NCBI GenBank assembly: GCA_016081115.2
Contig: JABTTQ020000358.1
Span: forward strand, 124,001-188,000
Direction: 5' to 3'
Origin: Rehmannia glutinosa
Taxonomy: Eukaryota; Streptophyta; Magnoliopsida; Lamiales; Orobanchaceae
Length of the DNA stretch: 64,000 bases
Shown: piece after piece, positions 1 to 11,365 of the stretch
Position numbering within the stretch: the stretch's first letter is position 1
How the letters are laid out: each line of letters begins with the position of its first letter
Notes under the pieces: model-generated
Database searches by the model: none
Told to the model about the DNA's origin: nothing
What the model saw: the letters and a program-made list of their open reading frames with translations, nothing else
Program-made: the position numbers and the translations under genes

Positions 1-298
1 AACATATATATGGCTGTGGTGATCTGAATCTGATCAGCCTAAGAGGGTGGTCGGTTGAGCTTATAAGCTTAAAGCTCTCTAGAAGTGTTTGTTAAGGTAT
101 AAGCTCCAAAATAAGATTATATGAGCTTATAAGCTTCTTTTAACAAAGGTGGAGATCTCATCTTACTTTCAAAATATGATATTTTCTTAACAACCTCATT
201 TCACTTTGGCCGTTTTAATTAGGAAAATACTAGTAGTGACATCTTATAAGTTCTTTTATATTATTTTATACAAACACTTCAACCAATTTTTTTCAAAA
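1..298. other. Intergenic, no gene seen
   Basis: AT-rich DNA with repeated 'cttataag'-type words. I see no coding stretch with conserved content and no RNA gene. Confidence 0.5.
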
Positions 299-307
299 TA
301 AGATCTA

Positions 308-1070
308 TGATTATTGATTTTTTAGTACCTGACCTATAGTCACTTTGCTAGTTTGGTACCTGACATTTCCGAGTTACCAATTTTAGTGCCCATACTTTAC
401 ATTATTTTATAAATTGGTCTTATTGAATTTTTAAGGACGAAAATGCCCTCAAGAAACTTAAGTATACTCAAAATAAAATTTTGAGTATACTCATTTAAAT
501 TATAAAATCAATTAAAATTTTAATTAATTTAATTAATAAAAAATAAAAAGAAGTTTCTAAAAATATTAATGAATTTTTAGAAAAAAATAAAATTAATTAC
601 ATTAAATTAGTAAATTAATAAATAAATTAAAATTTAATTAATCAAAAAGAAAAATTAGTTTAGTTAACTAATTTTAAAAATTAAATAACAATAAAATAAC
701 TTAAAATTAAATTAAGATAGCAAATGAGAAAATTAAAACAATTTTTTTATTAATATATTGATTTTTAATTAATTTTTTTAAAAATAATTAATTTATTTTA
801 TTTTATATTTTACAATTATGAATTTAATAATTTAATTAAATAATATTAAGTTATTTCTTAATTAAATTTATTTTTAAATTTATAAATTCTAATTAAAATT
901 TAACTTTTTAACAAAAATTAAAACAATCTCGAGGGCATTTTCGTCCTTAAAGGGAATATGTACCAATTTATAAAAAAATGTGAATTATAAGTACTAAGTT
1001 GGTAACTTTGAAATGTCAGGTATCAAACCAGTAAAGTGCCTATAGGTCAGGTACTGAAAAATCATAACCC
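308..1070. mobile_element. Mutator-like non-autonomous element (long-TIR MITE) with 9-bp TSD
   Basis: The two ends form an imperfect inverted repeat of roughly 140 bp: the left arm carries 'agtacctgacctatag' and 'ggacgaaaatgccctc', and the right arm carries their reverse complements. The middle is non-coding and very AT-rich. The 9-bp word 'taagatcta' flanks both ends (299-307 and 1071-1079). Long TIRs with a 9-bp target duplication are the signature of Mutator-like elements. It has no transposase, so it must have been moved by a relative. Confidence 0.8.
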
Positions 1071-1079
1071 TAAGATCTA

Positions 1080-2348
1080 ACATCTTGTAAGTTCTACAAA
1101 CATCTTATAACTTATAAGATAGATGTAGGAGCTTATAAGAATTTTTAAATAAGCTAAGCCGAACACCTTATAAATTCCACTGTAGAGGTAACAATTCGGG
1201 TCTCTTTTGTGTCTGAGGTTCATGTTCGTGGGTCGAGTTAAGTTTGTGTTAATTTTTTAGTAGTGTCAGAAATTGCCACCCTTATCCATTGGTTGCGAGT
1301 AATAATTAATTATTCGCTTTTTTGATGCTCTGTTTGGATTATCCTTTGCTATTGGCGTGGAAAGAGAAAGACGATATGGGAAATAGTTGTATTAAATTAA
1401 AAATATGTTTTTTCATGTTTTGAAATTACATGAAGCCATTTTCGACAAATTTGTATAGAGTTCAGCTCCATAGATTGAACAAAAACCAACCAATTATTCA
1501 TGCTAGGAACTAAAACTCAAACACAATTACTTCATTTCAAGAGTTTACAAACGCTACAAAATTTTACATTAATATGTTTAAATTTTCTTCTTGAGTCATG
1601 TAAATTGTAGTCTCTTTTCTATTATCAAAATCTATACATGGCTTATGAGAATAAAATTGTGAAGATAAATAAATTAACCTTTCAAATTACTATTATAAAA
1701 CTTCCCATCAACCAAAATTAGGGACATATCGTCGTAAAGTGACAACTAGGCTAATTTACATTTCAATCCTTAAATCCTTTCACACCAAAGAACAGATTAG
1801 AAAAGCTTGAGAAGGACATGATCCAAGTAGGGCTTTAATTGCAGTTTGCAGACAAGCCCATGTGGTTTGAGGAGTTTGTCAAATTTTCATTGCATGAAAA
1901 GTATAATTGCTTATATATATATATATCTTGTGTGATTATATGTATGAGAGTACTTTATTTTTTTCACTTAAAACCATTGACACAACTTTCTAGTCAGCCT
2001 CTGGCCGTTATAACATGAAATTCTTTTTTATTGTTGTCCTCTACGAATGGCAGGGTATTGTCAAGATCTGAAATTCAAAACCCTTAGCCTCCATTTGTGT
2101 GGATAAAATCATTCTATAATGCATTTCAGATCACTGGAAGTTATTTTTTGGAGTCGTTTTATAGGATTACAAATTCACCGATGGAGTTATTTGAAATCTT
2201 TTCTCCAAACCCCCTCCCTAAATTCAATCCTCTCATCCAAACGCAACATTAAAGAATTTATTGATTTGAGATCAATTTATTTAAACTTGAGATCCGACAA
2301 GTTGAGTTTATTAGATTAATTCACCAAATTCATTTGCAAATTATCAAA
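1080..2348. other. Intergenic, no gene seen
   Basis: AT-rich DNA with a short TA microsatellite near 1913-1926. I see no coding signal that I recognise. Confidence 0.5.
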
Positions 2349-2631
2349 CACTACAAAAAAAAAAAATCAGTTTACATACAGAAAAATTTGTAGGTAAATA
2401 TTAAGATAACTGTAAAATGTAGGTAAAGTCGTTGTAGGTAAAACTATTATAGGTAAATATTTACCTACATAATCTAAAATTATTGATAAATATCTACAGA
2501 CAAAAAAACTGTCGATGATCTGCCGGCATAAGAAAAATAATATTTCTTATTCTGTAAGTAACTGTAAAATTTAGTGAGAAATTCATTTCTTTCAGTAAAT
2601 TCTTTCCGTAAAATGAATTTTTCTTGTAGTA
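2349..2631. mobile_element. Degenerate CACTA-like non-autonomous element
   Basis: The left end is 'cactacaaaaaaa', the typical CACTA (En/Spm) terminus. The right end is 'ttcttgtagta', which fits the complementary terminus with the last G changed to A. Both sides have 'aaa', consistent with the 3-bp target duplication of this superfamily. The interior holds repeats of 'gtaggtaaa' and no coding sequence. A 3-bp duplication in AT-rich DNA is weak evidence, so the call rests on the termini. Confidence 0.5.
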
Positions 2632-3406
2632 AAAATAATGAAAAACTATTTCTTATATAAGAAAATATTCGATACGACAATAACGAATTATTTAAAAAGT
2701 TTATCTTGCTTGTTTAATTATTTTAGAATAATTAAGCTCAAACATATTTCTTTACTTTATTGAAAACGTAAATAATTTATTGATATTATAATACTGTTTA
2801 TAAATACATATGCATTATATATAATTTTGCACGCGCGAACACATACATATATATAGAGTATTTGATTCAAATGAGATCACCTCCATGGGTGAGACAAGAT
2901 TGACTAATCTTATTTATTCATTTGTTTTTTTAAGGGATGTGATTTTTCTGATTTTTTTGATCTTTTCACATTTATTTTAATGCAATAAGGGTAAATAGTA
3001 TTTTTGTCTCTTACCCAACGGTTTTTCTGGTATGATTTGAGTTTTTGAAATTGTTTTTATGAGGTGAGATTGTAACTGTCCAAATTAATGGCGTTATTTT
3101 AGGAAGCAATTTTTTTTCAATTTTTTTCTTTTTTTTTTGGAATACAGTATAGTTAGGGTTCTTTTGTTGCTTAAATAACTATTAGATAATGCAAATTTAG
3201 TTGTTTTTGTTGCACTGTTTTATGACAATAAGACATAGTTGAATATAATGTACTGCATATTTTAGTTATTCCACACTGCGTAGATCGTTTCAAGATAATG
3301 CATAGAGTTAATGTATTTAGTTTTTTACACTGCATAAATACCTTCTAAATAATGTGTAGTTAGTTGATGTTTGTTGCATAGTTTAAACTATGCAACATCT
3401 TAAAAT
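2632..3406. other. Intergenic, no gene seen
   Basis: AT-rich DNA with short TA/CA runs near 2810-2860 and repeats of 'tgcatagtt'-like words at 3240-3400. No gene is supported. Confidence 0.45.
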
Positions 3407-3415
3407 AATTTATGC

Positions 3416-3628
3416 CGGATGGGATCTTCTATTCCAAAACCGTGTTTCATCTCCTATTCCAACCGTGTGGATGATTGACACGTGTATTACACTTACCATG
3501 TTAGAACCCCACAATTTATGCCTGATTTATGCTTGAAAATAAACATGGTAAGTGTAATACACGTGTCAATCATCCACACAGTTGGAATAGGAGATGAAAC
3601 ACGGTTTTAGAATAGAAGATCCCATCCG
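3416..3628. mobile_element. Foldback MITE carrying two CACGTG boxes (copy 1)
   Basis: This is an almost complete palindrome: the left arm (3416-3500) reappears inverted at 3540-3628, with termini 'cggatgggatcttctattcc'. The flanking 9-mers 'aatttatgc' (3407-3415) and 'catttatgc' (3629-3637) match at 8 of 9 positions and look like a 9-bp target duplication. Each arm carries CACGTG (3479-3484 and 3560-3565). A close copy lies at 6387-6599 and a decayed one at 5804-6018. Confidence 0.8.
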
Positions 3629-3637
3629 CATTTATGC

Positions 3638-5791
3638 AGTGTTCCCAAATTATTTTTGCACCATCTCCAATGCAGAAATTTACAGATTACAATATATAAA
3701 GTCAGGGTTGAATATAAACCAGTTCCGAGTTCCTCATGGCTGTCAACTTCTTCTATATTGTCCATAAGAGTTTCTTGTGAAAGTATTAATATTTATTTCT
3801 TCATTTTGAATAGAAATCGTCTTCTTCTTCACGGTTTTTTTTCTCTATAAAATCTGCAGAAACTCGTTAATGGCGTGTAGAAAGAAAAACTTCTTATGTT
3901 GCGTTGATGGTGGAAATGAGAGAGAAAGATAGAGAGAGATATTTGATTGTTAGATTGATCACGACCTTTTTTTTTTTAAAGATTGAGATATGTGTGAGAG
4001 AGAAAGAGGTTTGATTCTAATCTCCTTCCATATTTGTAACCGCTTTATTATGTTATTTCACTTTATTACGTACAATTATGTTGACTAAATTAATGTTTTA
4101 ATATAATTTTTATCCATTAAATCACATTCATTGATTAATAATTAAGAATGATTGAGAATTGAGATTAGTCCATCTTGTCTCACCTAGAACAAGTCTCATA
4201 TGATCATCCCATATATATATCTCACACACGCAGACATATATTATATATACATACATATGTGAGATATTTAATGGGATATGTAACAGTATGTTGGATCCAG
4301 TCCGTATCATTGAAAACCCAATATATCTACCAAATTTTATTTGTGGTTCTAAATCCCACCTAAATATGGCGGGTCCTAATGAATTATTATCCCTATAATT
4401 AATATGCTCGTATAATAAATGAACCAAGAATAGTTTGCTAGCTTTTAATGGAAGAATAAGCCTACACAAGAAACAAGGGGAACTTGGGTACGTCTGAATA
4501 AAACATCGTGTCCAAAGAGAATGGAAATTTGAAAGGTCCATATAAAAGATGATTTTTATAGGGTGATAAACAAAAACCAAGACCAAACAAAATAGACCAA
4601 GTTGACATTTATAGATAGTTGGGTCGACGGTCCATAATCATATTATTTCACATGAGAAATGTGTACTAATTTTGACCACCTAGTCCATTAAAAGCATTTC
4701 TTTTTTATTGATTATATTTATGATGAACAAATTACCAACTGTCCTCACTAAATGACAATATGCATGTTTCTAATGATATTAGTACATGTAAATCAACTTG
4801 TTTATCATTTTCTTCATATTGTATCTCTACAACAAAGTACACAGTCAAGATTAATCGTGGTACTAATTTACTATATACATTCCCTTGTTAAAATATAGGT
4901 ATAACTTAGTTGCCAAATAGTAATAATTTTGAAAATAAAATTTTGACCTTATAGTTAATGATGTGCCGAACGGACCAACAACCAAGAAATCACTGATTCA
5001 CCTAAACCGTCAAATCGGAGACGTCCTTGGTTTATTACCTGCAAATCGCTAGGTGTATAGACTCCAACGCTCAAGTCAATATAGGGTTCAAAAAAATCGA
5101 TGATAAATAATATGTGTATAAATGTAAGCAGAATAATAATGTATCCAAAAGTCTTCTCAATGATCCTAATTTACCTTTATTTATACATGAAAGATGTATA
5201 ACCCCATAATATTATATTACATTCTTCTGATAAACCATATCTACGTGATATAAATAAAGTAAATCAAGAATATTTTTCTTCCTTATCTAACCGATTTTAT
5301 AATACCGTTTATTATAGGGTTCAACTTTTTATTCCACTCGAATGTACTAGGATTGGGTTGGCATAATCGATGTCATATCAATTAGTAATATGCTTTAGAA
5401 ACTTCAAGAAACCTTATGAATCTAAATTTTAAATAATATATATACACATACATAATTAGGTGCATTAATGATTTCTTTGTTTTGTGTGTGGCCAAAATTA
5501 AAAATGGAAAGAGAGACCAAAGACATTATGAAGTTGAGTGACAAGGATTGCAAGCAATTGGTAGTTGAAAGTATTAAAGTCTGGCCCAACAAAATATCTC
5601 CACAAAATTATAAACTTCCCTCAAAGCTAAGCTGCATGCAACAAATGCCCCTTTCTCCCTGTATCAAATTCTTCATCCCCATTGGCCCCAAACATCTACA
5701 TATCACACAATATACTCAAATCAACATCAACCTCACATCCCAACCAAAAATCCATTCCATTTAAAAGATATCATTTCCACCACTTGGAGCT
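3638..5791. other. Intergenic, no gene seen
   Basis: There are open frames here (for example 4128-4586 minus and 5468-5764 plus), but their translations show no family resemblance, no biased codon use and no splice partners. A GA-rich microsatellite lies at about 3915-3940 and a TA/CA run at about 4210-4260. I see no RNA gene. Confidence 0.5.
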
Positions 5792-5803
5792 CTAAGGACC
5801 CAC

Positions 5804-6018
5804 CAAATGAGATACTCTATTCTAAAATATATGATGTTTCATCTTCTATTCAACTGCACGGATGATTGACACGTATATAAAAGTTACTATATTAATCTCG
5901 AAGCATAAATCAAGCCTAAATTGTGGAATTTTGATATGGTAACTTTTATACACGTTTCAACCATTAGTACGGTAGAATAGAAGATGAAATACTATTTTGT
6001 AATAGAAGATCTCATTCG
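5804..6018. mobile_element. Degenerate copy of the foldback MITE family (copy 3)
   Basis: The arms resemble those of the 3416-3628 and 6387-6599 elements ('ctattct', 'gatgattgacacg' and their inverse) but with many substitutions, and the CACGTG boxes have been lost. The 12-mer 'ctaaggacccac' flanks both sides (5792-5803 and 6019-6030). Directly after it, 6031-6095 begins another partial left arm, so a second truncated copy or a local duplication follows. Confidence 0.65.
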
Positions 6019-6386
6019 CTAAGGACCCACATGAGATACTCTATTCCAAAATATACGGTATTTCATCTTCTATTCCACCACACAGACACATGTTTTTTTA
6101 ATGTAATCACTTATCTTATAAAAATTGATAGACATAGACAAGGGACCAACTTTGCACCCAACCCAGGCTTGTCTCCGGCTCGACAATGTTAAAAAATAAA
6201 AAAACAAGTAATAATTTATATGAGTTTTCAATCCGACTCGTCCTACTTTAATGTGCTGGCTCACCCATTGACAATTTATGCTTAGAAATTAATATGATAA
6301 TTTTTAAATATTAGTCAATTATCCGTTCAGTGAAATACAAACTGAAACACCATTTTAAAATATCTCAGATCAGATCTATCCGCTAA

Positions 6387-6599
6387 CGGATGGGATCTTC
6401 TATTCCAAAACCGTGTTTCATCTCCTATTCCAACCGTGTGGATGATTGACACGTGTATTACACTTACCATGTTAATTTTCAAGCATAAATCAAGCAGAAA
6501 TTGTAGGGTTCTAAAATGGTAAGTGTAATACACGTGTCAATCATCCACACAGTTGGAATATGAGATGAAACACGGTTTTGAAATAGAAGATCTCATCCG
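6387..6599. mobile_element. Foldback MITE carrying two CACGTG boxes (copy 2)
   Basis: This is the closest relative of the 3416-3628 element and has the same termini. A perfect 9-bp duplication 'atccgctaa' lies at 6378-6386 and 6600-6608, which suggests a Mutator-type mechanism. Both arms keep CACGTG (6450-6455 and 6531-6536). The element ends about 480 bp upstream of the BIC1-like start codon. Confidence 0.85.
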
Positions 6600-6714
6600 A
6601 TCCGCTAAAGGCCACTGCATCTCAATCAAGATTGTCACCTCTTCCATTTTATTTCACCGTGTACTCTTATGAATTGTATAAATACCATGTGTACAAAAAT
6701 GATGTCATCATATA

Positions 6715-6720
6715 CACGTG
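6715..6720. promoter_or_regulatory. G-box (CACGTG) upstream of the BIC1-like gene
   Basis: A CACGTG palindrome in 'atacacgtgtta' lies about 360 bp before the start codon. Further ACGT cores follow at about 6864 and 6913, and a TA-rich stretch near 6800-6815 could be the TATA region. BIC genes are known to be light-induced, and G-boxes bind bZIP and bHLH light regulators such as HY5. That this site is used here is inference. Confidence 0.4.
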
Positions 6721-7075
6721 TTATATATTGATACCATTAAAATAGAAGATGAAAAGATGTCAAGTGGCTCCTTCTCTCAACACATGTATGTGTATATAAC
6801 TATATATATTAAAGGGGTGCAGAGAAAGAAACCACACCAATGGGAATCACAATCTGAGAACAAGACACGTAAAGTTGTCACATACCATACAAAGCAGAAA
6901 CACTTTCTGTTGACGTGTAAACCAACATCCCCATTCATTTCTTTTCCTTTCATAATAATAAAGAAATCTTTCTTCTTTGCCTAATATCGTAATCTCTTCA
7001 CACACCCACAATAGTATCTCTGTTTACCACACACACAAGAACCAAACTGAATCTGATTCTTTCTTCTTTTCATTC

Positions 7076-7546
7076 ATGCAAAAAAGCATAGAAACCACCA
7101 CTACCATGCCGCCCCAGAATCCCATTGACTCTATCCATGAAACAGAACAACAACCCAATCAAAAAACGCAGTTTCCAGAATCGGAACCCGAATTACAAAA
7201 CACGTTTCCAATATCAGACGAGAATAATAATAATAATTCTTCTGAATTGATGACCAAGAAGAGCAAGCCTGACGAGGAATCACCAATTACTCCGAAATCA
7301 AAGGAGGAGGAGGACAATAGCAGTACTACGGGGCGGGAGAGGCTGAAGAGACATCGGGTCGAGGTGGCGGGTCGGGTATGGATACCGGATATGTGGGGCC
7401 AGGAGGGTTTTCTAAAGGACTGGATTGATTGTGGGGCGTTTGATGCTTCGTTAGTTAAGAGCAGTATTATGTCGGCAAGAGATTCTTTGATGGAAGAAGG
7501 AAGGAGGGCTAATTCCACCAGATTCAGAATACAGAATCGTTGCTAA
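7076..7546 (+). CDS. BIC1: BIC1/BIC2-type protein (blue-light inhibitor of cryptochromes)
   Basis: A single-exon gene of 156 aa from the ATG at 7076; a second in-frame ATG at 7106 would give 146 aa, and the sequence does not decide between them. The N-terminal 80 residues are acidic, low-complexity and rich in Asn, Glu and Ser. The recognisable part is about residues 86-130: 'GRERLKRHRVEVAGRVWIP' followed by 'MWGQEGFLKDWIDC' and 'FDASL'. This matches the conserved cryptochrome-interacting domain of plant BIC proteins. Known members bind photoactivated CRY2 in the nucleus and block its dimerisation, so they act as feedback brakes on blue-light signalling. The short length and lack of introns fit the family. 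I cannot separate BIC1 from BIC2 orthology by eye. G-box-bearing DNA, including a MITE, lies upstream. Confidence 0.88.
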   Translation: MQKSIETTTTMPPQNPIDSIHETEQQPNQKTQFPESEPELQNTFPISDENNNNNSSELMTKKSKPDEESPITPKSKEEEDNSSTTGRERLKRHRVEVAGRVWIPDMWGQEGFLKDWIDCGAFDASLVKSSIMSARDSLMEEGRRANSTRFRIQNRC

Positions 7547-8837
7547 TTAATTCTCAGTAATATTATTCCATTTTTACTTTTTTGCTTAAGAAACAAATAA
7601 TTAATTATCTGCACATTTCGTCCCATGCCAGGCCCTGTTGGCTGTTGATATTATAAATTTATAATTATTAATCCACACATTTTGATTTTTCGTGAGAATA
7701 AATGAATGCAGATTTTGGATTGCTGCTTGAGATTATCTATAATTCGATTGTATTTTCTTGTCTGGATGGCTTTATTGCATGTACTCTTGACTTGATTTGG
7801 GCCAAAGATAAGATAGCGCGCATTTGAGTGGTTTTGCTGCTTTACCATTTTACCAATCCACGAATTTTAATATGTTGAGGTTGGGAGGGATGAATTTGGT
7901 AAAGAACTTCATATGCAAATATGCTATGCAAGCATCTCCATTGGGTGTTAATAGAGCTCGACATTTAAATTTAGGGGCTAAATCAATAAAATACAAATAT
8001 TTAAACACTAAAAACTAATATTTTAAAATAAAATATACATGAATTAGTTGAGTTTTTAAAATGTTTACAGGGATTAAAGCCTTCACATAGGTCCATAAGG
8101 GACCGCCCAAGGTTTCCACCATTGGCAAATGTTATTGTAAGAATGTTCTTTCAATTTGTTACAAATTTGTAACACTTAAGAACACATGATAATGATAAAA
8201 AAATTTTGCCCTCATAGAACAAAGAGGTGTAAAAGTTAAGTACATGTTCCAAATCATTTTCCAAATGGACTTTTTAGTCTAAAATGTCAATTTGAGATTT
8301 TTCTAAGCGTTTGGTGATTAAGAATGAGTCTCCTAAGAGACAGGAGATTGTCTTACGAATCAAAATTCGTGAGATGGAGCCCACATCACCCAAACTTGAA
8401 CCCAATCAAATCAAATACATAAAAAAAAACACGAACAGAAATTTCCAGACAGATCATTTCACCCTTTGTAAGGGTGTTGACCAGGGTTCGAATCTTGTAC
8501 CTTTTAATTTCTTTGAAATTTGGTCCAACCACTACTCCCAACTTATTAAAGAAAAATCAAATACACAAAACAACTGAATAGAGCTCTCCTTCGTTCTTCC
8601 TTCTTCTTTTTTTTTTTGTTTGTTCCCCAAACCGAGTCCATTCACTTTCTCACTTAAATAAATCTCCCTCTACTTATCTCTCTAACAATCTGACTACATT
8701 GAACTTCATCAAACCGTCACTTTCGTACAACTCAAAATCATCCTGAGCTTGAAGCGGTAATCAAAGAATGCAATGAGAAAAGTCGGAAAAATCTGGAATG
8801 TTGGGTCATTTTTTTCAACTAATGGGATTGGATTGAC
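7547..8837. other. Intergenic, no gene seen; possible SINE scrap
   Basis: Contains the 3' flank of the BIC1-like gene and AT-rich DNA. Near 8475-8500 the words 'gttgacc' and 'gggttcgaatctt' resemble the box-B end of a tRNA-derived SINE, but I see no clear A-box, poly(A) tail or target duplication. I see no coding gene. Confidence 0.4.
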
Positions 8838-10335
8838 TGGTGCACATGATAAATACACTAGTTAAATTCTTCTCTTGTATTCTCAAGTATAGAGAAAGTG
8901 GAGAGGGGGTCGGGAGAGAGAATGTCTGTGTGATTGTAAAAATGTTTCACATATATATAGTGGAATTTCTTTCTCTGTGGGTCGTGGTTTTTCTCCAATT
9001 TTGGAGCTCCACGTAAATTCTTGTGTTTTGGATTGTTGTTATTTTTCATATTATTTCTCGGTTATTTCTGCCTGTCCCTAGGGGATGAATGTGGGATCCG
9101 ATTTTTCCCAACAAGTGGTATCAGAACCCAGGTTGGGTCTCTTGAAATTCTGAGTATGCTCTGTGGTCGCAGCGATATCTGATCTTCCACATCAGAAAAG
9201 ATTTCTTGAGAGGTGTCCGGGGGTCTCTTTGGAGGCGGTTGTTCATCAGGCTAGGGTGGTTCAAGCAGGTGGAGAAATTTGATGGAAGGGTCAAGTTTGG
9301 CTTATGGCAAGTATAAGTCAAGGATTCGTTGGTACAATCCGGGTTACACAAGGCTTTGAAGGTTAATCGACAAAGTGGAGGCGGAGTGATCGCAAATAGC
9401 TCCTAATCCGGCTAAATATTGATAGTTGAGGAGGATTTTCTCGACGAGAAAATGTATGTCCTTTCGCATGTCAGTTGCGCTTTGAAAGAGGATGCGGTTA
9501 TGTTAGCGGGTCCAGAAATTTGCACACGGGCATTGGCTTGCCATGGATGCAGAGTGTGGTGGAATTTTACGCGGGCATTGGTTTGATATGGATGTAGGGT
9601 GTGTGGTGGAATTTACACATGGGTATCTGTTTGGCATGGATACAGGGTGTGTGTTATGTCGATGGCTGAAGGACTTCCAGGAGGGCCAAAAGCTGGGAGT
9701 TGCACCATAAATTTCAGCGGGTTTTTTCGACATGTGCCGAAGGAAATTCTTAGAATGGTGTATTCTTAGTGGTCTACTCATATGGTGGAGTAGGATTCTC
9801 TGGTTTGAGAATGATGGTTCTCGGGTTTGAGAATCGTGATTGTCGGTGAAGACAATGGTGGAGCTTCTTTTATTTGGTTAAGGTGGATTTTGTTGATTTT
9901 TTGTGTCAAATAAAAGAAGTGGATTTTGTCCCACATTGCTTGTGGAACAAAATGGGTGGGAGCCTTAAGGTTATTTAAGGAACCCATGTGTGGTGTTATC
10001 AAGTGCACTAGTCAAATACACTTTAACCTTTGTGGTTTGACTCTAGTTAAATTCCTCTCTTGTATTCTCAAGTATAGAGAGTTGGGAGAGAGGTGTGAGT
10101 TAGTCAAAGGTTTGTAAGAGTGTGGTAGTACTGGGGTCGGGAGAGAGAATGTCTGTGTGATTGTAAAAATGTTTCACATAGTGAAATTTCTTTCTCTGTG
10201 GGTCGTGGTTTTTCTCCAATTTTGGAGTTTCCACCTAAATTCTTGTGTTGTGGATTGTTGTTATTTTTCATATTATTTCTCGGTTATTTCTGCTTGTCCC
10301 TAGGGGATGAATATGGGATCCGATTTTTCCCAACA
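8838..10335 (+). mobile_element. LTR retrotransposon remnant without coding region (TRIM-like)
   Basis: Two direct repeats ending in '...gatttttcccaaca' lie at about 8838-9113 and about 9902-10335. The first is followed at 9116 by 'tggtatcagaaccc', which resembles the initiator-Met tRNA primer-binding site. This sets the plus orientation and makes the first repeat the 5' LTR, apparently shortened at its own 5' end. The roughly 0.8-kb interior has no gag or pol similarity and holds a short tandem repeat. No clear target duplication is visible, and the outer boundaries are approximate. Confidence 0.7.
9523..9660 (+). repeat. Tandem repeat, about three units of roughly 50 bp, inside the LTR remnant
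   Basis: Three diverged copies share 'gggcattgg', 'atggatgcag' or 'atggatacag', 'ggtgtgtg' and 'gtggaatttacac'-like blocks. They lie in the non-coding interior between the two LTRs. Confidence 0.6.
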
Positions 10336-10599
10336 TGTGCTTGTGGATTGGATTAAAGAGTATCAACTCACTTTAATTACAAAAATTTGCTTAAATATTA
10401 AAGTTTGATCCAATATTTAAGGTTTGAAACTTAATTATGGAGATTTTAGATCTGAAAATTCTTCATACCCCATTGAAGCTTTAGTTTTGCCTCCTCGAAA
10501 TTGAAGGAAAAAGAACAAGAAACCACAAGAAAAGAAGATAAAACTAAAGGAAGAAAAAGATAATAAAACATACAAAAAATTAAAAGATAGTTGGAAGCC
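10336..10599. other. Intergenic, no gene seen
   Basis: Short flank between the LTR remnant and a hAT-type MITE. I see nothing that I can name. Confidence 0.4.
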
Positions 10600-10607
10600 A
10601 CTAAGAC

Positions 10608-10785
10608 CAGGGTAAATTTAGGGGGGCCACCCCGGCCCCTGCGCACCCCAAATTTTTTTATCCCATTTTTCTTAGTGGAATTTATTTTTTTAAAAAAATT
10701 ATATGTTTTTCTTAAGGGAAAAAATAGTTGGGCTATGGGAAAAAATTTGGGCTAGGGGCAACTTGTGCGGCTGGCTACGCCCCTG
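10608..10785. mobile_element. hAT-type MITE with 8-bp TSD
   Basis: A 178-bp element whose left end is 'cagggtaaat' and whose right end is '...tacgcccctg' (inverse 'caggggcgta'). CAGGG-type termini with an 8-bp duplication are typical of hAT elements. The duplication 'actaagac' is perfect (10600-10607 and 10786-10793). Confidence 0.75.
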
Positions 10786-10793
10786 ACTAAGAC

Positions 10794-11365
10794 AATATTA
10801 AATGTTGAACAAAAAAGTACTACACATTGAACTGATATTACACATTTAAATTAAAATTATTACATATTTAAGAGAAAGTATTGCACATTGAACAGAAAAG
10901 TATTACACGTTTGAACTAAAAAGTATTTCATGTTTTTAAGTGAAAAAATAGTATATGATTTGCTTCTTCAGACCAATTGCCCGTGTATCTGAATGCCTTG
11001 GCGCTTGCAGTGTGCACTTTAGTTCCACATATGAGAATCTTTTGAATGTCGGCAACCACATACCACATAATAGTTTCCATGAAAATGATACTAATCGTTA
11101 GTGTATAGCATCACGCTTACTATTTACGTTGGTTTTAATCCGTTGCTTTCATTTGTTTTCAGAGAGATTTTCTGTAAAGCAAGCCTGATAAGAGTTAGTA
11201 GTAAATTGCACTTAATATAACCTATAAACTCATCATATCAAAAGCTTCCGCAGTTTTGCCGGAAGTGCAGCCATTCTGCGTCTTCGTGAAACCTTATTAT
11301 TCGTGACAACAATAACTTATAGTCGCTAAAACAATAGCAAAAGTAAAGTTCGACTTTAATCAGAA
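10794..11365. other. Intergenic and 3' flank of the LYR gene
   Basis: Several imperfect repeats of 'tattacacattgaac' lie at 10805-10930. The rest is the probable 3' flank and UTR of the minus-strand LYR-motif gene. I see no coding signal. Confidence 0.4.

Noticed and set aside
4128..4586. A 152-codon open frame on the minus strand
   Set aside because: The translation shows no domain, no compositional bias of a gene and no splice partners; chance frame in AT-rich DNA.
7159..7518. A 119-codon antisense frame over the BIC1-like gene
   Set aside because: It is the reverse shadow of a conserved sense-strand domain.
8455..8520. A further SINE at the 'gggttcgaatctt' motif
   Set aside because: Box-B-like word only, without A-box, tail or target duplication; mentioned as a scrap but not listed as an element.
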